16,451 nucleotides of DNA from an uncultured beta proteobacterium (GTDB taxonomy: Bacteria > Pseudomonadota > Gammaproteobacteria > Burkholderiales > Burkholderiaceae_C), in assembly GCA_903834645.1 (NCBI GenBank), contig CAILKA010000216.1, forward strand, positions 1 to 16,451, given 5' to 3'. The position numbers and the translations under genes were made by a program. Below the pieces are notes generated by a model. It was not told the origin of the DNA and searched no databases. It was given only the letters and a program-made list of their open reading frames with translations. Of the stretch, positions 7,430-14,609 are shown piece after piece (within the stretch, counting starts at the first letter, position 1; the number at the start of each line of letters is the position of its first letter).

Positions 7430-8416
7430 ATGACCCGAACCTCCCTCGCCCGTCGCCAGCTCGTGCTTGCTGGCGCTGCCTCCTGCCTGGGGCTGCCAGC
7501 CGCACGGGCGCAGGCGGCCTGGCCCAGCAAGCCGGTCAACATCATCGTGCCCTTCCCGCCTGGTGGCGGCACCGACGCCTTTGCCCGGCCGCTGTTTGCC
7601 GCGATGGGGAAGAACACCGGCCGACAGTTCATCATCGACAACAAGGGCGGGGCCGGGGGCACCCTGGGCGCGGGCCTGGCCGCACGTGCCGCCGCCGATG
7701 GCTACAACTACTTCATGGGCGCCGTGCACCACGCGATCGCGCCCTCGATGTACCCCAAGCTCGACTACGACATCGAGAAGGACTTCACCCCGGTGGGGCT
7801 GGTGTCGAGCGTGCCGCAGGTGATCGTCGTCAACCCGCAGAAGGTGCAGGCCACCACGCTCGCGCAGTTCCTGGAGTTCGCGCGCCGGAATCCGGGGCGC
7901 CTGAACTATGGATCGGCGGGCAACGGCACCTCGCACCACCTGGCGGGCGAGCTCTTCAAGCTGCAGACGAAGACCTTCATCACCCACATCCCCTACCGCG
8001 GCGCAGGCCCGGCACTCCAGGACCTGATCGCCGGCCAGGTGGACGTGATGTTCGACGGCCTGGGCTCTTCGGCGGCGCACATCCGCGGCGGCCGCATCCG
8101 AGGCATCGCCGTGGCCGCCGACAAGCGCGCCCCGGGCTTCCCGGATCTGCCCACCGCGCCCGAGTCGGGCGTGAAGGACTACAAGGTCGCGACCTGGTAC
8201 GGCATCTGGGCGCCGAAGGCAGCGCCACGCGAGGCGATTGCCGCGATGCAGGCCGAGATGCGCAAGGCGCTGAACTCCGACGAGCTCAAGACCACCTGGA
8301 CGGGCCTGGGCACCGAGACGCCGAACCTGTGGGGCGATGACTTCGGCCGCTTCGTCAGCGCGGAGATCAAGCGCTGGGCCGAGGTCGTCAAGAGCTCGGG
8401 CGCCAAGCTCGACTGA
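7430..8416 (+). CDS. Bug-family tripartite tricarboxylate transporter periplasmic receptor (third of three)
   Basis: A 328-residue Bug/TctC periplasmic receptor. The ATG at 7430 has a clear AGGAG nine bases upstream and gives a compact signal peptide: MTRTSLARRQLVLAGAASCL with cleavage near AARAQA-AWPSKP (about residue 29). The RRQLVLAG stretch is compatible with Tat export. An in-frame ATG at 7391 also has a GGGGGAGG about seven bases upstream and would add 13 residues, so the start is not fully certain. Family marks are NIIVPFPPGGGTDAFARPL (37-55), IIDNKGGAGGTLGAGLA (68-84), THIPYRGAGPALQDLIAGQVDVMFDG and a C-terminal WAEVVKSSGAKLD. It is transcribed away from the ABC transporter and towards matB, 118 bases ahead of it. 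A carboxylate such as malonate is a possible ligand, judged only from that neighbour. Confidence 0.94.
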   Translation: MTRTSLARRQLVLAGAASCLGLPAARAQAAWPSKPVNIIVPFPPGGGTDAFARPLFAAMGKNTGRQFIIDNKGGAGGTLGAGLAARAAADGYNYFMGAVHHAIAPSMYPKLDYDIEKDFTPVGLVSSVPQVIVVNPQKVQATTLAQFLEFARRNPGRLNYGSAGNGTSHHLAGELFKLQTKTFITHIPYRGAGPALQDLIAGQVDVMFDGLGSSAAHIRGGRIRGIAVAADKRAPGFPDLPTAPESGVKDYKVATWYGIWAPKAAPREAIAAMQAEMRKALNSDELKTTWTGLGTETPNLWGDDFGRFVSAEIKRWAEVVKSSGAKLD

Positions 8417-8484
8417 GGCGTCCCTCGCCGCAGGCGCGCGTGCCCGCAAGCACGGGCGGGTGCACGGGCGCCGATGCGGCTGCG

Positions 8485-8508
8485 CACCGGGACCGGCACC
8501 GGGACCGG
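8485..8508. repeat. Two perfect tandem copies of a 12-bp unit
   Basis: CACCGGGACCGG occurs twice back to back (8485-8496 and 8497-8508) in the 118-base gap before matB, ending 26 bases before its ATG. It may be simple replication-slippage sequence. Its place in the likely 5' leader means it could affect transcript structure or bind a factor, but nothing in the sequence shows that. Confidence 0.85.
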
Positions 8509-8534
8509 GCACGAATCCTGCCTTTGTCTACTCC

Positions 8535-10076
8535 ATGAGCAACGACAACCTCTACGTGGCCCTGCGCCACGCCTTTCCCGCTGACCTGGACACGGTGGCG
8601 GTGGAAACGGCCGACGGCCCAGGCGCCCCGCGGCGCTACACCTGGCGCGACCTCGATCGCGCCAGCGGCATGATCGCCAACCTGTTCGAGTCGCTCGAGC
8701 TGCCTGCGGGCGCGCGCGTGGCCGTGCAGACCGACAAGAGCGTCGAGGCGCTGATGCTCTACCTCGGGGTGCTGCGGGCGGGCCTGGTGTACCTGCCCCT
8801 GAACACGGCCTACCAGTCGGCCGAGATCGAGTACTTCGTCGGCAATGCCGAGCCGGCGGTGGTGGTGTGCGCGAGCCGCAACTTCGCCTGGGTGAGCAAG
8901 ATCGCGTTTCGCGCGGGCACGCGCAACGTCTACACGCTCGACGACGACATCTCGGGCACGCTGCTCGAGCGTGCGGCCGCGCACGCCGACACCCATGAAC
9001 CGGCCGTGCGGCGCGCCAACGACCTCGCCGCCATCCTCTACACGAGCGGCACCACCGGGCGCAGCAAGGGTGCGATGCTCACGCATGGCAACCTGCTGAG
9101 CAACGCGCGCGTGCTCAAGCGCTACTGGGACTGGCAGCCAGGCGACGTGCTGATCCACGCGCTGCCCATCTTCCACGTGCACGGCCTGTTCGTCGCGATC
9201 CATGGCGCGCTGCTCAACGGGAGCCCGATGATCTGGTTCTCGCGCTTCGATCCGGCGGCCGCGGTCGCGCGGCTGAAGGACGCCAGCGTCTTCATGGGCG
9301 TGCCCACGCTCTATGTGCGCATGCTGGCCGAGCCGGCCCTGTCGCGCGCGGCGTGCGCCGGGATGCGCCTGTTCATCAGCGGCTCGGCGCCGCTGCTGCG
9401 CGAGACCTTCGATGCCTGGGCCGAGCGCACCGGCCACGTGATCCTGGAGCGCTACGGCATGAGCGAGACGCTCATGCTCACCTCCAACCCCTGCCGGGCG
9501 GCCGACGGACAACGCGTGGGTGGCACGGTGGGCTTCGCGCTGCCGGGGGTGGGTGTGCGCGTGCACGACGACAAGGGCATGCCGGTGGCCGCCGGCGACA
9601 TCGGCGGCATCGAGGTCAAGGGGCCCAACGTCTTCACCGGCTACTGGCGCATGCCGGAGAAGACGGCCGAGGAGTTCACCCCCGACCTGTGGTTCAAGAC
9701 GGGCGACGTCGGGCGCATGGATGCCGATGGGCGGCTCACGATCGTGGGCCGCAGCAAGGACCTCATCATCAGCGGCGGCTACAACGTCTACCCGGCCGAG
9801 GTCGAGGGCGTCATCAACGAGTTGCCGGGCGTGGCGGAGAGCGCCGTCATCGGTGTGCCGCACCCGGACTTCGGCGAAGGCGTGGTGGCCGTCATCGTGC
9901 CGCGGCCGGGCACGGCGCTGGACGCAGCGGTGGTCACGGCCGCGCTCAAGGGAAAGATCGCCAACTTCAAGGTTCCCAAGCAGGTCTACGTCGAGGTCGA
10001 GCTGCCGCGCAACGCCATGGGCAAGGTGCAGAAGAACCTGCTGCGCGACCGCTTCCGCGGGCTCTTCACGCGCTGA
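8535..10076 (+). CDS. matB: Malonyl-CoA synthetase (malonate-CoA ligase), acyl-AMP-forming family
   Basis: This 513-residue cytoplasmic ANL-superfamily ligase activates malonate with ATP and CoA to malonyl-CoA through a malonyl-AMP intermediate. It carries the P-loop-like YTSGTTGRSKG (169-179), IHALPIFHVHGLFVA (207-221), MRLFISGSAPLL (277-288), ERYGMSETLMLTSNP (305-319), the hinge-proximal KTGDVGRMDADG (388-399) and PRNAMGKVQKN with the catalytic lysine at 497. The segments TDKSVEALMLYL, VYLPLNTAY, ERYGMSE.(x)4.TSNP, EVKGPNVFTGYWRMPEKT and PRNxMGKVQKN closely match characterised MatB proteins as I recall them, more so than generic acyl-CoA synthetases. The ATG at 8535 gives the normal length; its ribosome-binding site is weak. 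There is no malonyl-CoA decarboxylase (matA) or matC transporter in the window; a Bug receptor precedes it. Its last 11 bases overlap the end of the oppositely oriented nrdJ. Confidence 0.9.
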   Translation: MSNDNLYVALRHAFPADLDTVAVETADGPGAPRRYTWRDLDRASGMIANLFESLELPAGARVAVQTDKSVEALMLYLGVLRAGLVYLPLNTAYQSAEIEYFVGNAEPAVVVCASRNFAWVSKIAFRAGTRNVYTLDDDISGTLLERAAAHADTHEPAVRRANDLAAILYTSGTTGRSKGAMLTHGNLLSNARVLKRYWDWQPGDVLIHALPIFHVHGLFVAIHGALLNGSPMIWFSRFDPAAAVARLKDASVFMGVPTLYVRMLAEPALSRAACAGMRLFISGSAPLLRETFDAWAERTGHVILERYGMSETLMLTSNPCRAADGQRVGGTVGFALPGVGVRVHDDKGMPVAAGDIGGIEVKGPNVFTGYWRMPEKTAEEFTPDLWFKTGDVGRMDADGRLTIVGRSKDLIISGGYNVYPAEVEGVINELPGVAESAVIGVPHPDFGEGVVAVIVPRPGTALDAAVVTAALKGKIANFKVPKQVYVEVELPRNAMGKVQKNLLRDRFRGLFTR

Positions 10077-11871
10077 CCGAGGCGTCGCAGCCCGCGCCAG
10101 CCTCCACGGGCGCGAGCACCCAGCCCGTGACCGGGTTGGGGCGAAAGAAGGTCAGTCCCTTCAACCCTGCACGCCAGGCCTGAACGAGGGCATCGGCCAC
10201 CTGCTCGGGGCGAGCGTCGGGCATCAGCTGCACGGTCTTGGCGATGCCCCCGTCGATGAACGGGACGACTGCAGCCACGACCGCCAGCTGCGCCTCGGGT
10301 GCGAGATCGCGAGCCGTGACGAAGGCCTCGGGCAGCGGCGCATCCGGGCCACGCAGCGCGCGCCACATCCGCCATGCGGGGTCTTCCACCAGCGTGTCCA
10401 CGCGGCCGGCCGGGCCCGCACGAAGGACGCGTCGCGCCTGCCAGGCGTACACCGGCTCGATCCCCGAGCTCGCGTTGTCTGCGAGCGCCAGACTGATCGA
10501 GCCGGCCGGCGCCACCGCCAGCAGATGGGAGTGGCGCAGGCCGTGCACGAGGATGCGCTCGCGCAAAGCGGCGGGCAGCCGCGCGGCAAACGACGGGCTG
10601 GCCAGGTGGCGATGCGCGTCAAAGCGCGGGAAGGCGCCCCGCTCGGCCGCGAGGTCGATCGAAGCCGCGTAGGCGGCGTCTCTCAAGGTCTCGGCCACGT
10701 GGGCCGCCAGGTGGCAGGAGGCCGCACCGCCGTAGCGCAGGCCGAGCATGGCCAGGGCATCGGCCAGGCCCGTGAAGCCCAGGCCGATCCGACGCGTGGC
10801 GCGGGCCTCGTCGCGCTGGGCCGGCAGCGGCCAGGCCGTCAGCTCCAGCACGTTGTCCAGCAGCCGCACGCCCACCCCAGCGAGCTGGGCCAGCGCCTGG
10901 GCATCGAGCGTTGCATCGGGCTCGAAGGGCCGCCTCACCAGCCGCGTGAGGTCGATCGACGCCAGGCAACAGCTGCCATGGGGCGGCAACGGCTGCTCGC
11001 CGCAGGGGTTGGTGGCAGCGATCGACTCGACTTCGGCAAGCGGGTTCTCGCGCGCGACTGTGTCGAGGAAGATCACACCCGGGTCGCCGCAGTCGCAGGC
11101 GCCCTGTGCCAGCTGATCGAGCAGCGCGCGGGCCGGCACGCTCGCGTGCAGCCACTGCCCGTCGGCACGCTGCACGGCACTCTGCCCGGCACCCGCTCGC
11201 CCCGGCGCCACCCGGTGCACGAGCGGCCAGGGCTCGCCGGCCAGCGCCGCCTGCATGAAGGCGTCGGTGATGCCCACGGAGAGGTTGAAGTGGACGAGCC
11301 CACCCGCCCGCTTGGCGTCGATGAAGGCCTGGATGTCGGGGTGATCGCAGCGCAGCACCGACATCTGCGCGCCGCTGCGCGCACCCTCTGCCTGGATCGT
11401 CGCCGCGCTGCGTTCGAAGACGTGCAGGAAGCTCACGGGGCCGCTGGCCACCCCGCCGGTTCCGGCCACGCGGCAACCCTGCGGGCGAATACGCGAAAAG
11501 TCGTAGCCCACGCCCCCGCCGCGGCGCATCGTCTCGGTGGCCTCTGCCAGCGCCACGTAGATGCCCGGGTGGCCATCCTCGGTGTGAAAGATCGAGTCGC
11601 CCAGGGGCTGCACGAAGCAGCTCGCCAGCGTGGCGGCCGAGCCCGTGCCCGCGGCGGCAAGGATGCGCCCGGAGGGCAGCAGCCCGGCGCGCATCGCCTG
11701 CAGGAAAGCCGCCTCCCGTGCGTCGCAGGTGGCTGCGGGCTCGATCGCGGCCAGCGCGCGCGCCACACGCTGGAACACGTCGTCGACGCCTGCCTCCCCC
11801 GGCCGGAGGTACTTGCGTGCCAGCACCTCGCGTGCGGCAGGCTGGGGCTCGAGGCGGCCGGATGCTCCCAT
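10066..11871 (-). CDS. nrdJ: Adenosylcobalamin-dependent (class II) ribonucleotide reductase, short form
   Basis: A 601-residue cytoplasmic enzyme of the class II reductase family, which uses vitamin B12 coenzyme instead of a radical subunit to make deoxyribonucleotides. The N-terminus (VLARKYLRPGEAGVDDVFQRVARAL, about 16-40) is that of short NrdJ proteins and has no ATP-cone. ASCFVQPLGDSIF (83-95) carries the first active-site Cys (85); HFNLSVGITDAFM is at 194-206; TNPCGEQPLPPHGSCCLASIDLT (287-309) holds Asn288, the radical Cys290 and Glu292, with Cys301/302 as the second redox site. A loop APAGSISLALADNASSGIEP replaces the usual APTGT form. The C-terminal KGLTFFRPNPVTG has Leu573 where I expect Cys (KGCT), and the tail has a single Cys595 rather than a pair. 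No good Shine-Dalgarno precedes the ATG. Its neighbours are unrelated, so it is probably transcribed alone. Confidence 0.88.
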   Translation of the reverse strand: MGASGRLEPQPAAREVLARKYLRPGEAGVDDVFQRVARALAAIEPAATCDAREAAFLQAMRAGLLPSGRILAAAGTGSAATLASCFVQPLGDSIFHTEDGHPGIYVALAEATETMRRGGGVGYDFSRIRPQGCRVAGTGGVASGPVSFLHVFERSAATIQAEGARSGAQMSVLRCDHPDIQAFIDAKRAGGLVHFNLSVGITDAFMQAALAGEPWPLVHRVAPGRAGAGQSAVQRADGQWLHASVPARALLDQLAQGACDCGDPGVIFLDTVARENPLAEVESIAATNPCGEQPLPPHGSCCLASIDLTRLVRRPFEPDATLDAQALAQLAGVGVRLLDNVLELTAWPLPAQRDEARATRRIGLGFTGLADALAMLGLRYGGAASCHLAAHVAETLRDAAYAASIDLAAERGAFPRFDAHRHLASPSFAARLPAALRERILVHGLRHSHLLAVAPAGSISLALADNASSGIEPVYAWQARRVLRAGPAGRVDTLVEDPAWRMWRALRGPDAPLPEAFVTARDLAPEAQLAVVAAVVPFIDGGIAKTVQLMPDARPEQVADALVQAWRAGLKGLTFFRPNPVTGWVLAPVEAGAGCDASVSA

Positions 11872-11945
11872 GCGGCACGATACGATGCGCAGGCCCGGGC
11901 GCCTTGCGTGGCCTCAAGCCACCGGCACCCGGATGCCACGCCGCC

Positions 11946-12614
11946 ATGGACCCGAACCCCGCGACCCTCTTGCCCACGGAGCAGCTCGACAGCGATCACC
12001 CGGCCGTGGTCGCCTTCGCGCGCACTCACGCGGTGGGCGACGATGTGCGCAGCCGCGCGGTGGCGCTGTACCTGGCCGTGCGCGACGGCTTTCGCTACGA
12101 CCCCTACCGCATCGACCTCTCGCCGCACGGCCTGCGCGCGAGCACCGTGCTCGAACTGGGCGTCGGCTGGTGCGTCACCAAGGGCGCGTTGCTCACCGCG
12201 GTGGCGCGCGCAGCGGGCATTCCGGCACGCCTGGGCTTTGCCGACGTGCGCAACCACCTGAGCACCGAGCGGCTGCGCCAGAAGATGAAGACCGACCTCT
12301 TCATCTGGCACGGCTACGTGGAGATGTGGCTCGAGGGCGCCTGGCGCAAGTGCACGCCAGCCTTCAACCTCTCGCTGTGCGAGCGCTTCGGGCTGCTGCC
12401 GCTGGACTGGGATGGCCGCAGCGACTCCCTCTACCACCCCTACGACCGCGCCGGCAACCGGCACATGGAGTACGTGCACCTGCGCGGCACCTTCGACGAC
12501 CTGCCGCTGGCGCAGATCGTGGCCGACTTCGAGGCCACTTACCCCGGCTGGGGCACGATGGCGCGGGCCGACTTCGACGCGGACGTGGCGCGCGAGTCTG
12601 GCCCGGGGCGCTGA
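11946..12614 (+). CDS. Transglutaminase-like superfamily protein (cysteine protease fold)
   Basis: A 222-residue protein with no signal peptide or membrane span, so probably cytoplasmic. It has the transglutaminase-core pattern LELGVGWCVTKGALLTAVARAAGIPARLGFADV (69-101) with the nucleophile Cys76, and FIWHGYVEMWLEGAWRKCTPAFNLSLCERFG (119-149) with His122. The position that usually carries the catalytic Asp (W-x-x-x-D-P) reads WRKCTPAF, i.e. Thr137. DWDGRSDSLYHP (154-165), typical of this subfamily as I recall it, offers Asp156 or Asp160 instead. The ATG at 11946 gives a compact protein; upstream in-frame sequence runs into the start of nrdJ on the other strand and looks non-coding. No strong ribosome-binding site is seen. 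Function is unknown: family members can be peptidases, amidases or cross-linking enzymes. It is divergent from nrdJ across 74 bases. Confidence 0.85.
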   Translation: MDPNPATLLPTEQLDSDHPAVVAFARTHAVGDDVRSRAVALYLAVRDGFRYDPYRIDLSPHGLRASTVLELGVGWCVTKGALLTAVARAAGIPARLGFADVRNHLSTERLRQKMKTDLFIWHGYVEMWLEGAWRKCTPAFNLSLCERFGLLPLDWDGRSDSLYHPYDRAGNRHMEYVHLRGTFDDLPLAQIVADFEATYPGWGTMARADFDADVARESGPGR

Positions 12615-12621
12615 GCCCGCC

Positions 12622-12641
12622 GCGGCACGGCCGCTGGCCGC
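12622..12641. terminator. Possible GC-rich hairpin between convergent genes
   Basis: The 40-base gap between the transglutaminase-like gene and the oppositely oriented isomerase-like gene contains CGGCC-GCT-GGCCG (12628-12640) nested with GCGGC (12622-12626) and GCCGC (12637-12641). It could fold from either strand and stop both transcripts. There is no T-run on either side, so this is not a classical intrinsic terminator and could be chance. Confidence 0.25.
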
Positions 12642-12654
12642 CCGCAGCCCAGGC

Positions 12655-13305
12655 TCAAGTCGGCCGGGCGCGCTGCACGCCCTCGCGCGAGGCGCTGGCA
12701 GCCTCCCAGCCCGGGCTCTCGAAGAAGGGGTCGTTGCGCAGGGCGGCTGCCAGCATCGGCAGCGCGTCATCGCCCCAGAAGAGACGGCCGTCCACTTCGA
12801 AGGTGGGCACGCCGAAGACTCCTGCCTGCGTGGCGCGTGCCGTCCACGCGCGCAGTTCATCCTTCACCTCGGAGCCGCGCGGGTCGCGCACAGGCACCAG
12901 GCTCTCCTCCAGCGCAGCCAGCCGCGCCGGATCCTCGGCGTCGGCTCCGCCCGTCCAGGCGTGGCGCATCACCGCCTCGACGACGCGCCGGTTGGGCGTC
13001 TCGCCCTGCGCCGAGCAGGCCAGCGCCAGGCGCAGCAGCGGCAGCGGGTTGAAGGGGTGGCGTCGCGGCAACTCGAGAGGCGTGCCCTGCACATGCGCGC
13101 GCCAGGCGACATCCTGGTAGGTCCACAGGCGCTTCGGGGCGATCTCTGCCGGGCCCTTGTGGCCGTGGTGCTGAAGCAAACCTGCAAAGAGCACCGGTCG
13201 GTACTCGACGGCGTGGCTGATGCCGGCCAGCGCCTGGGGCAGCCGCTCGAAGGCAAGGTAGGCGTAGGGGGAGACAGGGTCGAACCAGAAGGCAAGGAAC
13301 TTCAT
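12655..13305 (-). CDS. 2-hydroxychromene-2-carboxylate isomerase / DsbA-like thioredoxin-fold protein
   Basis: A 216-residue cytoplasmic protein of the HCCA isomerase (kappa-class glutathione transferase-like) branch of the DsbA fold. The N-terminus FLAFWFDPVSPYAYLAFERL has Ser12 at the place of the catalytic Ser of NahD-type isomerases instead of a CxxC, followed by an all-helical insert and the conserved end TQAGVFGVPTFEVDGRLFWGDDALPML (about 164-190), with the cis-Pro in GVPTF. Such enzymes use glutathione for isomerisation in naphthalene breakdown, but many homologues sit outside aromatic pathways. Here the ATG at 13305 overlaps the DUF1289 stop as ATGA and is preceded by AAGGGG, placing it last in the leucine-catabolic operon. 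No aromatic ring-cleavage genes are present, so the substrate is unknown and a thiol-linked role on a CoA or glutathione conjugate is only a guess. Confidence 0.85.
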   Translation of the reverse strand: MKFLAFWFDPVSPYAYLAFERLPQALAGISHAVEYRPVLFAGLLQHHGHKGPAEIAPKRLWTYQDVAWRAHVQGTPLELPRRHPFNPLPLLRLALACSAQGETPNRRVVEAVMRHAWTGGADAEDPARLAALEESLVPVRDPRGSEVKDELRAWTARATQAGVFGVPTFEVDGRLFWGDDALPMLAAALRNDPFFESPGWEAASASREGVQRARPT

Positions 13306-13532
13306 GACGCAGGCCCCTTGGGTGGCGACGCCGGCACAGGGGGAGCTGCGGCATCCAGCAGGGCCCGCAGCCGCAGCCGGCGTTCGGGCAACAGCCGCCA
13401 GACGCGCAGTTTGGCTTCATCCGGCAGGCGGCCCCAGGCCGCGATCTCCTCGATCGTGCGGGCGCAGCCTTCGCACCAGCCGGTGGCGGCGTGCATGCGG
13501 CACACGTTGACGCAGGGCGAAGGCAGGCTCAC
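13302..13532 (-). CDS. Small DUF1289 four-cysteine protein
   Basis: A 76-residue protein with the DUF1289 pattern: SPCVNVCRMHAATGWCEGCART at its N-terminus, giving Cys7, Cys11, Cys20 and Cys23, then EEIAAWGRLPDEAKLRVW (28-45) and LPERR. The C3-x8-C2-C arrangement suggests a bound metal ion or iron-sulfur cluster, as the family is often annotated, but no function is established. I chose the GTG at 13532, since AGGGAG lies nine bases upstream and the encoded start M-SLPSPC is typical; upstream in-frame sequence belongs to the lyase gene in another frame. It begins 14 bases after the HMG-CoA lyase stop and ends in an ATGA overlap with the isomerase-like gene, so the three are almost certainly co-transcribed. 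The proline/alanine-rich tail (61-76) is probably disordered. Confidence 0.87.
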   Translation of the reverse strand: MSLPSPCVNVCRMHAATGWCEGCARTIEEIAAWGRLPDEAKLRVWRLLPERRLRLRALLDAAAPPVPASPPKGPAS

Positions 13533-13546
13533 GGCTGCCGGCTCCC

Positions 13547-14497
13547 TCAGGCCACCGGGGCGGCCGAGCCCGCACAGGATGCGGCTTCGGCGGAGGCACG
13601 GCGCGCCAGGATCGCGCGCGCCACGCGCGACACCGGTGGCCGGCCGAGCACGCGCGTGATGGCTGCGCCCGCGTCCACCAGGCGGTCCAGGTCGATGCCG
13701 GTCTCGACGCCCAGGCCGTCGAGCATGAAGACCACGTCCTCGGTGGCGACGTTGCCGGTGGCGCCCTTCGCATACGGGCAGCCGCCCAGGCCCGCCACGC
13801 TCGTGTCGTAGTGGTGAACGCCCAGCTCCAGGCAGGCGTAGATGTTGGCCAGGGCCTGGCCGTAGGTGTCGTGGAAGTGGCCCGAGACCTCCTCCAGCGG
13901 GAAGTGCCGCAGTGCCTGCTCCATCGCCAACTGCACGCGCCGGGGCGTGCCCACGCCGATCGTGTCGGCCACGCCGCAGTGCTGCACGCCGATCTCCTTC
14001 ATCAGCCGCGCCACGCGCTCGACCTCCTGCGCCGTGACCTCCCCCTGGTAGGGACAGCCCACCGCGCACGAGATCGCGCCGCGCACCTTGATGCCCTGTG
14101 CACGCGCGGCCTGGACGACGGGCTCGAAGCGCTCGATGCTCTCGGCAATGCTGCAGTTGATGTTGCGCCGGCTGAAGGCCTCGCTGGCGGCGGCAAAGAC
14201 GACGATCTCGTCGGGCCGGCCAGGCAGGGCGCCTTCCAGGCCCTTCAGGTTGGGCGTGAGCACCGAGTAGCGCACGCCGCTGCGGCGGTTGATGGCAGCC
14301 ATCACGGCCGCGTTGTCGGCCATCTGCGGCACCCACTTCGGGCTCACGAAGCTCGTCACCTCGATCTCGCGCAGACCGGCGTCCTGCAGGGCGTGCACGA
14401 GTGCCACCTTGTCGGCGGTGGAGACCGGCGCAGCCTCGTTCTGCAGGCCGTCGCGCGGCCCCACGTCCACGATCGTCACGCGTGCGGGCAAGCCCAT
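13547..14497 (-). CDS. liuE: Hydroxymethylglutaryl-CoA lyase
   Basis: A 316-residue TIM-barrel enzyme that splits 3-hydroxy-3-methylglutaryl-CoA into acetyl-CoA and acetoacetate, the last step of leucine breakdown (also called MvaB). The N-terminus VTIVDVGPRDGLQNE carries the catalytic Arg15 and metal ligand Asp16; EVTSFVSPKWVPQMAD is at 46-61; GVADTIGVGTP at 175-185; SGHFHDTYG gives His207 and His209; and SVAGLGGCPYAKGATGN (233-249) is the HMG-CoA lyase signature with catalytic Cys240 and ligand Asn249. All key residues are intact. The ATG at 14497 has AAGGA about five bases upstream, and the frame further upstream lacks family similarity. It lies 112 bases after the carboxylase alpha gene on the same strand, which supports a leucine (liu) pathway role. 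The last 20 residues are alanine-rich. Confidence 0.95.
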   Translation of the reverse strand: MGLPARVTIVDVGPRDGLQNEAAPVSTADKVALVHALQDAGLREIEVTSFVSPKWVPQMADNAAVMAAINRRSGVRYSVLTPNLKGLEGALPGRPDEIVVFAAASEAFSRRNINCSIAESIERFEPVVQAARAQGIKVRGAISCAVGCPYQGEVTAQEVERVARLMKEIGVQHCGVADTIGVGTPRRVQLAMEQALRHFPLEEVSGHFHDTYGQALANIYACLELGVHHYDTSVAGLGGCPYAKGATGNVATEDVVFMLDGLGVETGIDLDRLVDAGAAITRVLGRPPVSRVARAILARRASAEAASCAGSAAPVA

Positions 14498-14609
14498 CTT
14501 CGTCCTTCCGTCTGTGCGTGGCGACCACTTGCCGGGGCGCCCGCCTGTCCTGCCATTGTGCCGGCCTGTCGATGGCCCGCGGGCCGGTGCAGCCAGCACA
14601 GTGCGATGC

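Noticed and set aside
5883..7433. A 516-codon plus-strand open frame opposite the ABC substrate-binding protein
   Set aside because: It is antisense to a gene with clear motifs and has His/Arg/Gly-rich composition with no recognisable family.
8388..9863. A 491-codon minus-strand open frame opposite matB
   Set aside because: Antisense shadow: the matB frame holds all ANL-family motifs, while this translation is His/Arg-rich with none.
11908..11922. GTGGC-CTCAA-GCCAC dyad between nrdJ and the transglutaminase-like gene as a regulatory RNA
   Set aside because: Only five base pairs. A cobalamin riboswitch was considered because of nrdJ, but the 74-base gap is far too short and lacks any recognisable B12-box.
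9520..12261. A 913-codon plus-strand open frame spanning the end of matB, all of antisense nrdJ and the start of the transglutaminase-like gene
   Set aside because: It is low-complexity Arg/Ala/Gly/Ser-rich translation with no domain motifs, crosses three recognised genes, and is expected from GC-rich third positions.
14561..14587. GC-rich dyads (GGCCCGCGGGCC and CCGGCC...GGCCGG) between liuD and the HMG-CoA lyase gene
   Set aside because: Short, no T-run, and it would separate two pathway genes; possibly an attenuator but not supportable from sequence alone.
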